NCBI GenBank assembly: GCA_902542765.1
Contig: CACBVW010000002.1
Span: 31,001 to 95,000 of the forward strand
Direction of reading: 5' to 3'
Source: an uncultured SAR116 cluster alpha proteobacterium
GTDB taxonomy: Bacteria; Pseudomonadota; Alphaproteobacteria; Puniceispirillales; Marisalimonadaceae
DNA length: 64,000 nucleotides
The notes below the pieces were generated by a model that saw only the letters and a program-made list of their open reading frames with translations, was not told the DNA's origin and ran no database searches. Numbering within the stretch: position 1 is the first letter of the stretch; each line of letters starts with the position of its first letter. Both the position numbers and the translations under genes were made by a program. This document shows, piece after piece, positions 19,783 through 30,772 of the stretch.

Positions 19783-20376
19783 TTATTTTTGATTCAAACC
19801 TGGTATCCATAATACGTCCTTTAATCCATTTTCGTTTAAAACTCTGCATAATACAAATAATAAATCAGACAATCTATTCAAATAAATTAAAGATTGTATA
19901 TTTATATCTTCTATGCTTGAAAGTAAACTAATGTCTCTTTCAGCTCTTCTAGCTATTGTTCTTGACTGGTGGAGCAAAGTAGAGGCTTCTGATCCACCTG
20001 GTAAAATGAAGGAGTTAAGAGGTTTTAATGACTTATTATAGTAGTCTATTTTATTTTCTATTTTATCAATTTGTCCCTTTTTAATTCTAAGTGCTGGATA
20101 CTTTTCTTTTTCTTTCGATATTGGTGTTGCTAAATCTGCACCTAAATCAAATAAATCATTTTGAATCTCTCTGATTAAATTTTTAATTTCATTATGAAGT
20201 AAGTTTGAATTTCCTTTGTTTAAGCAAAAGTATACTATTCCCAAGGAGGAATTTAACTCATCAACTGAACCATATGCTTGTGGTCTAGGTGAGTGCTTTG
20301 GAACTCTACTTCCATCGGTTAATCCAGTTGATCCGTCATCGCCCGTTCGGGTATAAATTTTATTTAATTTAACCAT
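19783..20376 (-). CDS. Corrinoid adenosyltransferase, PduO type
   Basis: This 197-residue PduO/MMAB-type ATP:cob(I)alamin adenosyltransferase makes adenosylcobalamin. The ATP-binding start KIYTRTGDDGSTGLTDGSRV, the YGSVDELNSSLG helix and the RTIARRAERD motif are all visible. In alphaproteobacteria it often sits beside an HIG1 gene and etf genes. Here it overlaps the HIG1 gene by eight bases. With the cobST genes elsewhere in the window it points to B12 use, and perhaps only to corrinoid salvage. Confidence 0.93.
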   Translation of the reverse strand: MVKLNKIYTRTGDDGSTGLTDGSRVPKHSPRPQAYGSVDELNSSLGIVYFCLNKGNSNLLHNEIKNLIREIQNDLFDLGADLATPISKEKEKYPALRIKKGQIDKIENKIDYYNKSLKPLNSFILPGGSEASTLLHQSRTIARRAERDISLLSSIEDINIQSLIYLNRLSDLLFVLCRVLNENGLKDVLWIPGLNQK

Positions 20377-20572
20377 TGTGATATCTCTTATAAATTAATA
20401 AGCATATAAAAATTAATATTGCTATAGCTTGAAAAATTATTCTGTATCTCATTAAAATATTGCTATGTGACTTGTTGTATTCTCCACCTCTAGCCATTGT
20501 TATCAAGCCCCAAGCAAGAATAAGAACCACTAATGTCATAGAAAGAAATAAAGTAATGTTGAACCAATCCAT
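20369..20572 (-). CDS. HIG1-domain small membrane protein
   Basis: This 67-residue protein has two predicted transmembrane helices (residues about 5-25 and 46-62). They are separated by the conserved short loop with RGGEYNKSHSNILMRYR, typical of HIG1/RCF1-domain proteins. Mitochondrial relatives associate with cytochrome c oxidase and supercomplexes. The bacterial role is less clear, but a respiratory link is plausible. Its start overlaps the end of folD by one base and its end overlaps the adenosyltransferase start. Confidence 0.82.
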   Translation of the reverse strand: MDWFNITLFLSMTLVVLILAWGLITMARGGEYNKSHSNILMRYRIIFQAIAILIFICLLIYKRYHNG

Positions 20573-21492
20573 TATAAAATTCCTTCTAAGACATTAATAA
20601 AATCATTTTTTTTGTTAATATAGGCAGCCTTGACAGTATTATGCATTAAGCATGCAATTGTCATTGGCCCAACTCCGCCAGGAACAGGGGTAATTTTTTT
20701 GGCAATTTTTAAAACATTTTCAAATTTGACATCACCAACAAGTACTCCCTTATTACTAGAATTATCATCATTTTTAGATTCTAATCTATTAATTCCAACA
20801 TCTATTACAATCGCATCTGGTTTAATAAATTTTTCATCAATCATTAGAGGAATACCCACTGCTACAATTAAGATGTCTGCTTTTCTAGTATGTACTTCAA
20901 TGTTTTTGCTTTTTGAATGAATTATTGTCACTGAGCAGTCTGAAGATAGTAACAGTGATGCCATTGGTTTTCCAACAATGTTTGATCTCCCAATTATAAC
21001 AGCGTTTTTCCCTTTTATATCGTCAATTTCGTGCTTCAACATATAAAGACAGCCTAAGGGTGTACATGGAATAAATTTTGGGTTCCCCATAAAAAGTTTA
21101 CCAAAATTCTCTGGGTGAAATCCATCAACATCTTTTGATGGACTAATTAAATTAATGATCTTTTTTTCTGAAATATGTTTGGGAAGTGGAAGTTGAACAA
21201 GGATTCCATCCACATTTTGATCCTTATTTAATACTGAGATATGGTGTATTAATTCTTTTTCTGTAACATCAGAACCAAGTAAGATTTCTCTAGATTCTAT
21301 ATCAATTTTTTTGGCTATTAGGATTTTATTTTTTACGTATATTTTACTAGCTGGATTGTCTCCAACTAGTATGACAGTAAGGCATGGCTTACGATTAAAA
21401 TTATGTAAAAATTCTTTGCTCAGAGGATGAATTTCTCCTAACAGCTTTTCAGCATACATTTTTCCATCAATTATTTTGTTTATAATCGTCAT
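20572..21492 (-). CDS. folD: Methylenetetrahydrofolate dehydrogenase/cyclohydrolase
   Basis: This 306-residue bifunctional FolD interconverts methylene-, methenyl- and formyl-tetrahydrofolate with NADP. It has VGDNPASKIYVKNK with the catalytic Lys, QLPLPKHI, the SPSKDVDGFHP loop, the NADP-binding VIGRSNIVGKPMA and the C-terminal PVPGGVGPMTIACLMHNT. Full length. It lies between the yggT and HIG1 genes on the minus strand and supplies one-carbon units next to folate and glycine-related genes in the window. Confidence 0.96.
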   Translation of the reverse strand: MTIINKIIDGKMYAEKLLGEIHPLSKEFLHNFNRKPCLTVILVGDNPASKIYVKNKILIAKKIDIESREILLGSDVTEKELIHHISVLNKDQNVDGILVQLPLPKHISEKKIINLISPSKDVDGFHPENFGKLFMGNPKFIPCTPLGCLYMLKHEIDDIKGKNAVIIGRSNIVGKPMASLLLSSDCSVTIIHSKSKNIEVHTRKADILIVAVGIPLMIDEKFIKPDAIVIDVGINRLESKNDDNSSNKGVLVGDVKFENVLKIAKKITPVPGGVGPMTIACLMHNTVKAAYINKKNDFINVLEGIL

Positions 21493-21500
21493 AAATTAAT

Positions 21501-21785
21501 TTATAATCCTAATCTATAATCTTGAATTAAGTTTTTTAAAAAGCTCAATAAAAGAATAACAATTACAGGGGATAAATCTATTCCTGAAAGAGATGGTATA
21601 TACTGTCTTATTTTTCCTAATAAAGGTTCATGCAAAGATATTAATGCTCTAAAAATTGTATTAATAATTTTGTTATAGCTATTAATCATTTGAAATTGGA
21701 TTAGAACACTCATTATAACATATACGAATAATGTATATAAATAGAGTGTTATAATTTCATTTATCAAGATCAAGATGGCATTCAT
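21501..21785 (-). CDS. YggT-family membrane protein
   Basis: This 94-residue protein has two hydrophobic segments (about residues 3-30 and 70-88). The central amphipathic stretch contains ISLHEPLLGKIRQYIPSLSGIDLSP, matching the YggT signature of EPxLxxIRxxxPxxGGxDxSP. YggT proteins are inner-membrane proteins of uncertain function, implicated in osmotic or ion homeostasis and in septum-linked processes. It is the first gene of the yggT-folD-HIG1-adenosyltransferase-etfBA run. Confidence 0.85.
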   Translation of the reverse strand: MNAILILINEIITLYLYTLFVYVIMSVLIQFQMINSYNKIINTIFRALISLHEPLLGKIRQYIPSLSGIDLSPVIVILLLSFLKNLIQDYRLGL

Positions 21786-21898
21786 AATTACATAACTATT
21801 TCTATGTTGAGTATTTTGGAGATAGTAACTATCATTGACATTAATATATCTAATATCAATATTTGTCTATTCAAGAACAACCTTTGAGGTAAATCTAA

Positions 21899-23143
21899 AT
21901 GTATTTAAAATTAGCAGATAATTTAGCTAAATTAGTTTTAAAGTGTTTTTTTATTAGTATTGTTTTTATAAATAGTACTTACACTAATGCCACAGAAAAA
22001 AAGAATGATTGGGACATAAAAGCCAACAAAGTTTCTGGACAAACAATTTTTTTTCACGCATGGGGTGGCGCTAAGAATATTAACTCATATATCAAATGGG
22101 CTTCAGATGAAGTTAAAAAAAGATATAACATAACGGTTAAACACGTAAAAGTAACTGATACTGCTAATGTAGTAGCAAGAATATTATCAGAAAAAAATGT
22201 CAAAAAAGACAATAATGGAGCCGTCGACTTAGTATGGATTAATGGAGAAAATTTTTCAGTGATGAAGAAAAATAATATGCTTCTCTCTGAAAATTGGATT
22301 AGAGACTTACCAAATTCTAAGTATTTAGATTTTGAAAATAACCCTAGTTTGTTAAATGATTTTGGAATTCCAACAGAAGGTATGGAAATGCCTTGGGGAG
22401 TATCACAATTAAATTTTTATTACGATACTAAATACATTAAATCACCTCCAAGATCAGCATTTGAATTAAAAGATTATATAATCAGAAACAAAGGTAGGTT
22501 TACTTTTCCTCAGCCACCAGATTTTACGGGGACTAGTTTTTTAAAACAAATTTTAATTGAGTTGATAGATAATAAAAGCTTGTTGAAATCAGAGTATATT
22601 ATTCATAAGCATAAAGATGCTCTTAGCCCATTATGGAAATGGTTAGATGAGACAACTCCATATTTGTGGAGAGAAGGCAAAAATTACCCCCCTAATTATT
22701 TAGCTTTAACAGAATTAGTTGCAGAAAGAGAAATTGACATTGGAATGGCCTTTAATATAGCACACGCTTCAAATGCAATTTCTGAAGGAAAGTTACCCAA
22801 CACTATAAGAAGTTTCATACATAAAGATGGAACTCTTGCTAACGTCCATTTTTTAACAATTCCATATAACTCTGGTAAAAAAACTGCTGCTAAAATCTTT
22901 GTCAATTTCCTGATATCACCGGAAGCTCAATTAAAAAAACAGGACAAGACTTTTTGGGGTGACCCAAGTGTTATTTCAGTAGCAAAATTAGATAAAAATT
23001 GGAAAAATAAATTTACTTCTCTGCCAAGAGGTCTTGCAACACTCTCAAATGAAGAGTTAACAATGAAACTGGAGGAGCCACATCCCTCCTGGGTTAAAAT
23101 CATAGAAGAAGGGTGGATAGAAAAATATGGCTCAAATAATTAG
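21899..23143 (+). CDS. YnjB-like ABC importer substrate-binding protein
   Basis: This 414-residue periplasmic binding protein has an N-terminal signal sequence (hydrophobic residues about 12-30). It matches the YnjB group: FHAWGGAKNINSYIKWAS near the start, then DLVWINGENF and GIPTEGMEMPWGVSQLNFYYD. YnjBCD-type systems are iron/thiamine/spermidine-like importers of unproven substrate. The permease gene follows after seven bases, but no ATPase gene follows. A TTGACA lies at 21835-21840 upstream, with a poor -10. The ligand cannot be read from the sequence. Confidence 0.85.
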   Translation: MYLKLADNLAKLVLKCFFISIVFINSTYTNATEKKNDWDIKANKVSGQTIFFHAWGGAKNINSYIKWASDEVKKRYNITVKHVKVTDTANVVARILSEKNVKKDNNGAVDLVWINGENFSVMKKNNMLLSENWIRDLPNSKYLDFENNPSLLNDFGIPTEGMEMPWGVSQLNFYYDTKYIKSPPRSAFELKDYIIRNKGRFTFPQPPDFTGTSFLKQILIELIDNKSLLKSEYIIHKHKDALSPLWKWLDETTPYLWREGKNYPPNYLALTELVAEREIDIGMAFNIAHASNAISEGKLPNTIRSFIHKDGTLANVHFLTIPYNSGKKTAAKIFVNFLISPEAQLKKQDKTFWGDPSVISVAKLDKNWKNKFTSLPRGLATLSNEELTMKLEEPHPSWVKIIEEGWIEKYGSNN

Positions 23144-23150
23144 GTCATAA

Positions 23151-24836
23151 ATGGTAAATAAGTTTTTCCGGCTCCTTTCCAAATTTTCAATAGTGTTTAT
23201 TGGATTAATTATCACTCTGCCTATATTGTTTGGTTTTTTAGGCTTTTTTTTACCATCATTTAATTATTTACCAACTCTAGGAAAAGGTGAACTTAGCTTA
23301 AATTATTTTTATATATCAATGAATATTCCAGGGATATATAAGTCAATATTATTGTCGATATTTACTGGTTTATTTTCAACTGCTATAGCGTTATTTTTTT
23401 CTCAAGTTATTCTTTTATATTTTTTTAAAACTAAATTTTATAATTATCTAAAAATCATAATATCACCTTTAATTGCTCTACCACATATTACAATGGCTAT
23501 TGGTTTAATTTTTCTTTTATCTCCAAGTGGATTATTATTAAGGTCTGTTTCACCTTGGTTAACAGGCTTTGATAGACCTCCAAACTCTTATTTATTTCCA
23601 GATGAATATGGTTTTTTTTTAATATTAGGCCTTATTTTAAAAGAAATTCCATTCCTAATCTTAGTGTCTTTATCAGCTTTGAGAGAGTTTTCTTCATCGA
23701 AATTTTTTGATATAGGCAAATCACTTCAGCATTCGAGTTTTTCTACCTGGTTTATATTAATATTTCCAAATATTTACAAAAAAATTAGACTTGTTATATT
23801 TATAATCATTGCATTCTCATCATCTGTGGTTGATATGTCTTTACTTTTGGCACCATCAACTCCTTCCACTTTATCAGTACGAATTTTGCAAATCTTTCAA
23901 TCTTCAGATATGGACTCATTCTTCATAGCTTCAAATTTATCTTTAATTCAATTATTTATAATTATAATTTTACTTATAGTTTGGATTTTTTTTGAGAAAA
24001 TAATTAAATCAAAATTCTTTTATATTTTTTTTATAAAAATTACTTCGTTTAAATCAGAGTTTTTGAAAATTACTATTTTATGTTTTAATATAATTTTATT
24101 TTTATTATCTTTTATGGGTGTAATTTGTTCTATTTTGTGGGGATTAAGTGAAAATTGGTACTTTCCAAATTTTTTTCCAAATGATTTAAACATAGAAAAT
24201 TTTTTAAATTTTTATTATCAGAATAAATCATTGATTTTAATTTCTATATTTATTCCTTTGATGGTTTCATTACTGTCTATATCTTTGATAATTTTGTGGG
24301 TTGAATTATTAGACTATTTAAACATAACAAAAACTCAATTTGAATGGATTATATTTACTCCTTTATTTATTCCGCAAATTTCTTTTTTAATTGGAATACA
24401 GAGTTTTATGATATTTTTTAATTTTAGTAGTTTTTTAATACCACTTATATTTGTTCAATTATTTTATGTCATACCATATTGTTTTATCATACTTGCTCCA
24501 GCTATGAGAGAAGTTAAAACTGATTATATAAAAGTAGCTTCTAGTCTAGGAAAAAACAGATTAGTTAGGTTGTTTAAGATAAAAATTCCACTAGTCTTAC
24601 CTTCTCTAATGACTTCATTCGCTATAGGCATGATAGTTTCTTTTGCTTTGTATGTACCTGTTTATTTTATAGGTGCGGGCAGAGTCACAACTTTGACGGT
24701 CGAGGCTCTAAATTTAGCTTTGAGTGGTTCTAAAGAAGATCTGGGCATTGCAACAATTTTCCAAATATTGTTTCCAACCTTATTATTGTTCACTGTTGCT
24801 TTCATAAATAGAAAAACTGTAAAGTGGCAAATTTAA
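23151..24836 (+). CDS. YnjC-like ABC transporter permease (duplicated)
   Basis: This 561-residue inner-membrane permease contains two copies of the binding-protein-dependent transport domain, each with about six helices. One is N-terminal (residues about 10-285) and one C-terminal (about 310-560). The EAA-like loops are near ALREFSSSKFFDIGKSL and AMREVKTDYIKVASSLGKNRLVRL. A single fused permease is the YnjC/ThiP-type layout. It pairs with the upstream binding protein. The ATPase gene usually found next is replaced by a DJ-1-like gene, so the ATPase must be encoded elsewhere. Confidence 0.85.
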   Translation: MVNKFFRLLSKFSIVFIGLIITLPILFGFLGFFLPSFNYLPTLGKGELSLNYFYISMNIPGIYKSILLSIFTGLFSTAIALFFSQVILLYFFKTKFYNYLKIIISPLIALPHITMAIGLIFLLSPSGLLLRSVSPWLTGFDRPPNSYLFPDEYGFFLILGLILKEIPFLILVSLSALREFSSSKFFDIGKSLQHSSFSTWFILIFPNIYKKIRLVIFIIIAFSSSVVDMSLLLAPSTPSTLSVRILQIFQSSDMDSFFIASNLSLIQLFIIIILLIVWIFFEKIIKSKFFYIFFIKITSFKSEFLKITILCFNIILFLLSFMGVICSILWGLSENWYFPNFFPNDLNIENFLNFYYQNKSLILISIFIPLMVSLLSISLIILWVELLDYLNITKTQFEWIIFTPLFIPQISFLIGIQSFMIFFNFSSFLIPLIFVQLFYVIPYCFIILAPAMREVKTDYIKVASSLGKNRLVRLFKIKIPLVLPSLMTSFAIGMIVSFALYVPVYFIGAGRVTTLTVEALNLALSGSKEDLGIATIFQILFPTLLLFTVAFINRKTVKWQI

Positions 24837-24908
24837 TTTTAACTAGATTACTTGATTAGCTAATATAAATCTTTTATAGAATTTAAAAAAAAAAATTAGG
24901 AGTGCATT

Positions 24909-25463
24909 TTGTCTAATATACCAGCGTTTAAGGGTAAAAAAATTGCTGTGATGGTAGCAAGTGGTTTTAATGAAGAACAATTTTTAATAATACAGAAAAC
25001 AATTTTAGCTGCTGAGGGTTCTTACACTATAATTTCTCGAGATATTGGTACGACTAATGGTTGGGCATCAGAGAAATGGGGATTATCTTATCCTGTTGAT
25101 CAACCAGTTTCTGAGACATTGGCTATAGATTTTGATGCTTTAATTGTACCAGGTGGAGCAAATCAAATTGAAACTTTGAGTAACGATCTTCATGTAAGAA
25201 GAATTTTAAGGGCTTTTTTAAGAGAAAATGAACCGGTTGCTTTGGCGGGTGTTTCCTCAATCTTACTTACAACAATAGATGCGGCGAAAGGTAGAAAAGT
25301 TGCAGCATCAGATGCGGATAGTGCTCTTTTAATTGCTGCTGGTGCAGAAATTATTGATAAACCAACGGTAAGAGATAATAATTTGATAAGCGCAACCAGT
25401 GGTGAGTCAGGAATTTCTGATCTTTTAGAAATGCTTGCACAAGCTATTAAAGAAAATAATTAA
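24909..25463 (+). CDS. DJ-1/PfpI-fold protein lacking the catalytic Cys
   Basis: This 184-residue class I glutamine-amidotransferase-like protein of the DJ-1/PfpI superfamily has KGKKIAVMVASGFNE at the N-terminus. FDALIVPGGANQIETL corresponds to the second motif. The nucleophile elbow, usually AxCHG, reads VALAGVSSILL with no Cys. It therefore resembles the non-catalytic C-terminal domain of large-subunit catalases, here as a free-standing protein. The start is TTG at 24909 with AGGAG six bases upstream. Function unknown. Confidence 0.75.
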   Translation: MSNIPAFKGKKIAVMVASGFNEEQFLIIQKTILAAEGSYTIISRDIGTTNGWASEKWGLSYPVDQPVSETLAIDFDALIVPGGANQIETLSNDLHVRRILRAFLRENEPVALAGVSSILLTTIDAAKGRKVAASDADSALLIAAGAEIIDKPTVRDNNLISATSGESGISDLLEMLAQAIKENN

Positions 25464-25478
25464 CAAAAGAGGATGTGA

Positions 25479-25670
25479 ATGGGGCAAATGAATAAAATTA
25501 GTCCTTGTATAGGAGTTTGCTCAATTGATCCTAAAAGTAATTTATGTTTGGGATGTCTTCGTTCGTCAGACGAAATCGCTATTTGGCCACTGATAGATAA
25601 TCAAAAAGCTTTAGAGATTATGAAAGAGATCAAAAAAAGATCTCATAAGAAATTTAATTCTAATTTATAG
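25479..25670 (+). CDS. DUF1289 small cysteine-rich protein
   Basis: This is a 63-residue DUF1289 protein. The family cysteines appear as [10 protein letters not shown] and [15 protein letters not shown], with the conserved Trp, and may hold a metal or Fe-S cluster. It is cytoplasmic with no known reaction. AGAGG lies six bases before the ATG at 25479. It follows the DJ-1-like gene by 15 bases and precedes aspS by ten. Confidence 0.85.
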   Translation: MGQMNKISPCIGVCSIDPKSNLCLGCLRSSDEIAIWPLIDNQKALEIMKEIKKRSHKKFNSNL

Positions 25671-25680
25671 GAATTTTCAA

Positions 25681-27450
25681 ATGCATAAATATAGAACTCA
25701 TAAATGTAATGAATTAAGAATTGAAAATGTTAACGAACAAGTAAAGTTATCAGGCTGGGTCCATAGAAAGAGGGATCATGGACAATTAATATTTGTAGAC
25801 CTTAGAGATCATTATGGATTAACCCAAGTTGTTGTTGATTCATCAAATAAGAATTTTTCTATTTTTGAAAGCCTACCTTTAGAAAGTGTAATAACTGTAT
25901 CAGGAATAGTTGTGGAAAGATCGGATGAAACAATTAATGATAATTTACCAACAGGTAAAATAGAAATAAATTTGTCTGAATTAGAAATTATTTCCCAATC
26001 AAAAACATTACCTTTGCAAGTTAATTCGGATGAAGATTATGGCGAAGAAACTAGATTAAAATTTAGATATTTAGACTTAAGAAGAAGTAGGCCTCATGAA
26101 AATATTGTCTTAAGATCTAATGTTATTCAAACTATTAGAAATAAAATGTTAGAGTTAGGATTTTTAGAATTTCAAACACCAATTTTAACCGCTTCTAGTC
26201 CAGAAGGTGCAAGAGATTTTTTAGTTCCTTCTAGACTTAATAAAGGGAAGTTTTATGCTTTGCCTCAAGCTCCTCAGCAATTTAAACAACTCATAATGGT
26301 GTCTGGTTTTGATAAATATTTTCAAATAGCTCCATGTTTTAGGGATGAAGATAGTAGAGCTGACAGATCGCCTGGAGAATTTTATCAGCTTGATTTAGAA
26401 ATGTCATATGTTGAACAAGGAGACGTTTTTCAAGCTGTAGAACCTGTGATTAAAGAAGTTTTCAAAAAATATTCAGACAAAAGTATTGATGAGATTTTCC
26501 CAAGAATTACTTATAAAGACTCAATGTTAAAATATGGAAACGACAAACCTGACTTGAGATTTGCTCTTGAGATTCAGGATGTAACAGATATTTTTAGAAA
26601 TTCTGGTTTTACTATTTTTGCAAAATCAATTGAAAATGGATCTGTAGTAAGAGCCGTTCCAGGTCCGAATTGTGGTTCACGTTCGGTTGCAGATAGAATG
26701 AATAGTTGGGCTCAAGGAGAGGGTGCGCCTGGAATGGGATATATTATTTTTAGTGAAAACTCTGCTAAAGGACCAATTGCAAATGCATTGGGAATTGAAA
26801 AATCTCTTGAAATGAAAACCTTATTTAACCTTAATGATGGAGATGCTCTGTTCTTTTCTTGTGCATCAGAGAGTGAAGCAGCTAATTTAGCAGGAAGAGC
26901 CAGAGTTAAAATTGCAACAGACAGAGAACTAATTGAAAAAAACATATTTAAATTTTGTTGGATAGTAGATTACCCTATGTTTGAAAAAGACGAAAATACT
27001 GGAAAAATAGAATTTTCTCATAATCCTTTTTCTATGCCACAAGGAGGTATGGACGCATTGTTGAATGAAAATCCACTAGATATTCTTGCATATCAATACG
27101 ACTTAGTTTGTAATGGAATTGAGCTTTCATCTGGCGCTATAAGAAATCATGTTCCTGAAATAATGTATAAAGCTTTCGAAATTGCAGGTCACAAGCCCGA
27201 GGTTGTTGACAATAAATTTCCAGCCATGATTAATGCTTTTAAATTTGGTGCACCTCCTCATGGAGGGATAGCCCCAGGTATTGATCGTATTGTAATGTTA
27301 TTAGCTGATGAACCAAATATAAGAGAAGTAATTTTATTTCCAATGACTGGTAAAGCAGAAGATTTGATGATGAACGCACCAAACGAAATAAACGAACTTC
27401 AATTAAAAGAATTAGGTATTAAATTAGACAAAAAAACCAAACTTAATTAA
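25681..27450 (+). CDS. aspS: Aspartyl-tRNA synthetase
   Basis: This 589-residue bacterial-type class II synthetase charges tRNA-Asp. It may also charge tRNA-Asn, as many alphaproteobacterial enzymes do; the sequence alone does not settle this. It has the N-terminal OB fold ([19 protein letters not shown]) and motif 2 [22 protein letters not shown]. The bacterial GAD insertion domain lies at about residues 290-410. Motif 3 is [18 protein letters not shown] near the end. Length is normal. Its last eight bases overlap the end of the convergent ctaA. Confidence 0.96.
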   Translation: MHKYRTHKCNELRIENVNEQVKLSGWVHRKRDHGQLIFVDLRDHYGLTQVVVDSSNKNFSIFESLPLESVITVSGIVVERSDETINDNLPTGKIEINLSELEIISQSKTLPLQVNSDEDYGEETRLKFRYLDLRRSRPHENIVLRSNVIQTIRNKMLELGFLEFQTPILTASSPEGARDFLVPSRLNKGKFYALPQAPQQFKQLIMVSGFDKYFQIAPCFRDEDSRADRSPGEFYQLDLEMSYVEQGDVFQAVEPVIKEVFKKYSDKSIDEIFPRITYKDSMLKYGNDKPDLRFALEIQDVTDIFRNSGFTIFAKSIENGSVVRAVPGPNCGSRSVADRMNSWAQGEGAPGMGYIIFSENSAKGPIANALGIEKSLEMKTLFNLNDGDALFFSCASESEAANLAGRARVKIATDRELIEKNIFKFCWIVDYPMFEKDENTGKIEFSHNPFSMPQGGMDALLNENPLDILAYQYDLVCNGIELSSGAIRNHVPEIMYKAFEIAGHKPEVVDNKFPAMINAFKFGAPPHGGIAPGIDRIVMLLADEPNIREVILFPMTGKAEDLMMNAPNEINELQLKELGIKLDKKTKLN

Positions 27451-28453
27451 TTCTAATTATATTCAATCTATGCATTATAATTGTAAGAAATATGAATAAA
27501 ATAACTGCTCCAGTTTGATGAAGAGCTCCTAAGTAAATCGGAACCATATTTATTAAGGTAACTATACCTAAGAAAAATTGGAAACATACTATTGCACTCA
27601 TAAACAGGGAGTATTTTTTAACAATTCCATCGCTACTTTGTGTATAGTTTCTATAGCAATATATCAGCACACAAATTGTAGTGAATAAAGCTATATGTCT
27701 GTGATGAAATTGAGCTGAGGCAGGATTTTCAAATGGATCTAAAAATCCATTTTCACCATAATTTTCTGGGATAAAACTATATCCCATTAAAGGATATTCA
27801 TTGTACATTAAACCAGCGTCCATTCCAGCAACAAATGCACCAGCGATAATTGTTGTAAATAAAAAACAAAAAATTGTGAAGCTGAAGTCTAATTTAATCT
27901 TAGAGTGACCATTTTTAAATTCTAATAAAGTCCAAATTAAAAGGAATAATATTAATAATGCATTAGATAAATGTACAGCCAAACGATATTGTGAAACTGT
28001 AGGATCATTTACAAGACCAGACTTTACCATCCACCAGCCTATGATCGCTTGTAAACTCCCTAAAAATAAAATAGTTATTAATTTTAATAAAATTGAATTG
28101 GGAATTTTATTAGACAAATAAAAAATAATTAACGGAATAATAAAAACGATTCCAATTAACCTTCCCCATAATCTGTGAAAGTATTCCCAAAAAAATATCT
28201 TTTTGAATTCTATGATGCTCATTCCTTGATTTTTAAAAATATATTCTGGTGAACTCATGTAAAGTGAGAAAACTCTTTTCCATTCTTCATCAGTAATAGG
28301 TGGTAAAAATCCCCAAATTGGTCTCCATTCAACCATTGATAAACCAGAATCTGTCAACCTAGTAACACCGCCAATTAGTATCATTAGAACTACCATTACA
28401 ATAGTAGAGTACAGCCATGTGTTTATGTATGTTTGGTTTGAAATTGAGTTCAT
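27443..28453 (-). CDS. ctaA: Heme A synthase
   Basis: This 336-residue integral membrane CtaA/COX15 protein oxidises heme O to heme A for aa3-type cytochrome oxidase. It has about eight helices. The [18 protein letters not shown] stretch is characteristic of the alphaproteobacterial type. Conserved His residues lie in [27 protein letters not shown] and LHQTGAV. Its presence implies an aerobic heme-copper oxidase. It is divergent from groS. Confidence 0.94.
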   Translation of the reverse strand: MNSISNQTYINTWLYSTIVMVVLMILIGGVTRLTDSGLSMVEWRPIWGFLPPITDEEWKRVFSLYMSSPEYIFKNQGMSIIEFKKIFFWEYFHRLWGRLIGIVFIIPLIIFYLSNKIPNSILLKLITILFLGSLQAIIGWWMVKSGLVNDPTVSQYRLAVHLSNALLILFLLIWTLLEFKNGHSKIKLDFSFTIFCFLFTTIIAGAFVAGMDAGLMYNEYPLMGYSFIPENYGENGFLDPFENPASAQFHHRHIALFTTICVLIYCYRNYTQSSDGIVKKYSLFMSAIVCFQFFLGIVTLINMVPIYLGALHQTGAVILFIFLTIIMHRLNIIRIN

Positions 28454-28531
28454 TGTAAATTAATGCTTTTTTTAATGTATATGTGATGTTTTATCTTAAA
28501 AGCAATATTTTAAATATTTTTTTTATTTAAT

Positions 28532-28560
28532 CTTGAAAGTTACATACAATTACACTATTT
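28532..28560 (+). promoter_or_regulatory. Possible heat-shock (sigma-32-like) promoter of groSL
   Basis: CTTGAAA at 28532-28538 is an exact -35 match to the RpoH consensus. Fourteen bases later CACTATTT agrees only partly with CCCCATNT. No CIRCE repeat is seen upstream of groS. A short palindrome, CAATAA-N5-TTATTG, lies nearby (28569-28585) and has no assigned role. Confidence 0.38.
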
Positions 28561-28621
28561 AAGCTCCATCAATAATGTATTTATTGTTTAACTTAAACAT
28601 TTTTAATAAGGGAGAAAAGGC

Positions 28622-28909
28622 ATGAAGTTTAGGCCACTTCACGACAGAGTTGTTGTTGAGCGCCTCGAAGCAGAGGAGAAAACAGCTAGTGGAATAATTA
28701 TTCCAGATTCAGCACAAGAAAAGCCAATGCAAGGTAAGATTATTGCAGCAGGTTCCGGAGCACGTGACGAAACTGGAAAGATTCAACCTTTAGATGTAAA
28801 AGAAGGTGATGTTGTACTTTTTGGGAAATGGTCCGGTACTGAAGTTAAGCTTGATGGTAAAGATCTTTTGATCATGAAAGAAAGCGATATCATGGGAATA
28901 ATGGGTTAA
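28622..28909 (+). CDS. groS: Co-chaperonin GroES
   Basis: This 95-residue GroES is the heptameric lid of the GroEL chamber. The start [23 protein letters not shown] and the mobile loop ([16 protein letters not shown]) are typical, as is the end [25 protein letters not shown] precedes the ATG. groL follows after 51 bases in the usual groSL operon. Confidence 0.97.
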   Translation: MKFRPLHDRVVVERLEAEEKTASGIIIPDSAQEKPMQGKIIAAGSGARDETGKIQPLDVKEGDVVLFGKWSGTEVKLDGKDLLIMKESDIMGIMG

Positions 28910-28948
28910 TTATTCTCTACTAGAAATAATAATTACTTTATAATTTGA

Positions 28949-30637
<1,689 letters not shown>

Positions 30638-30659
30638 TTCTGCTCTACTATATTATTCT

Positions 30660-30698
30660 AACACCTCTAGCTTTTTTAGTTAGAGGTGTTTTTTTTTG
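30660..30698 (+). terminator. Intrinsic terminator after groSL
   Basis: A ten-base perfect stem pairs AACACCTCTA (30660-30669) with TAGAGGTGTT (30681-30690). An 11-base loop separates the arms, and an unbroken T run to 30697 follows. It sits 23 bases past the groL stop. Confidence 0.92.
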
Positions 30699-30772
30699 AT
30701 AATTATTTGATTATTTGTTGCTTACTATTATTAACTCATATAGCAATAAAAATTATTATTTAAAATTAAGTC

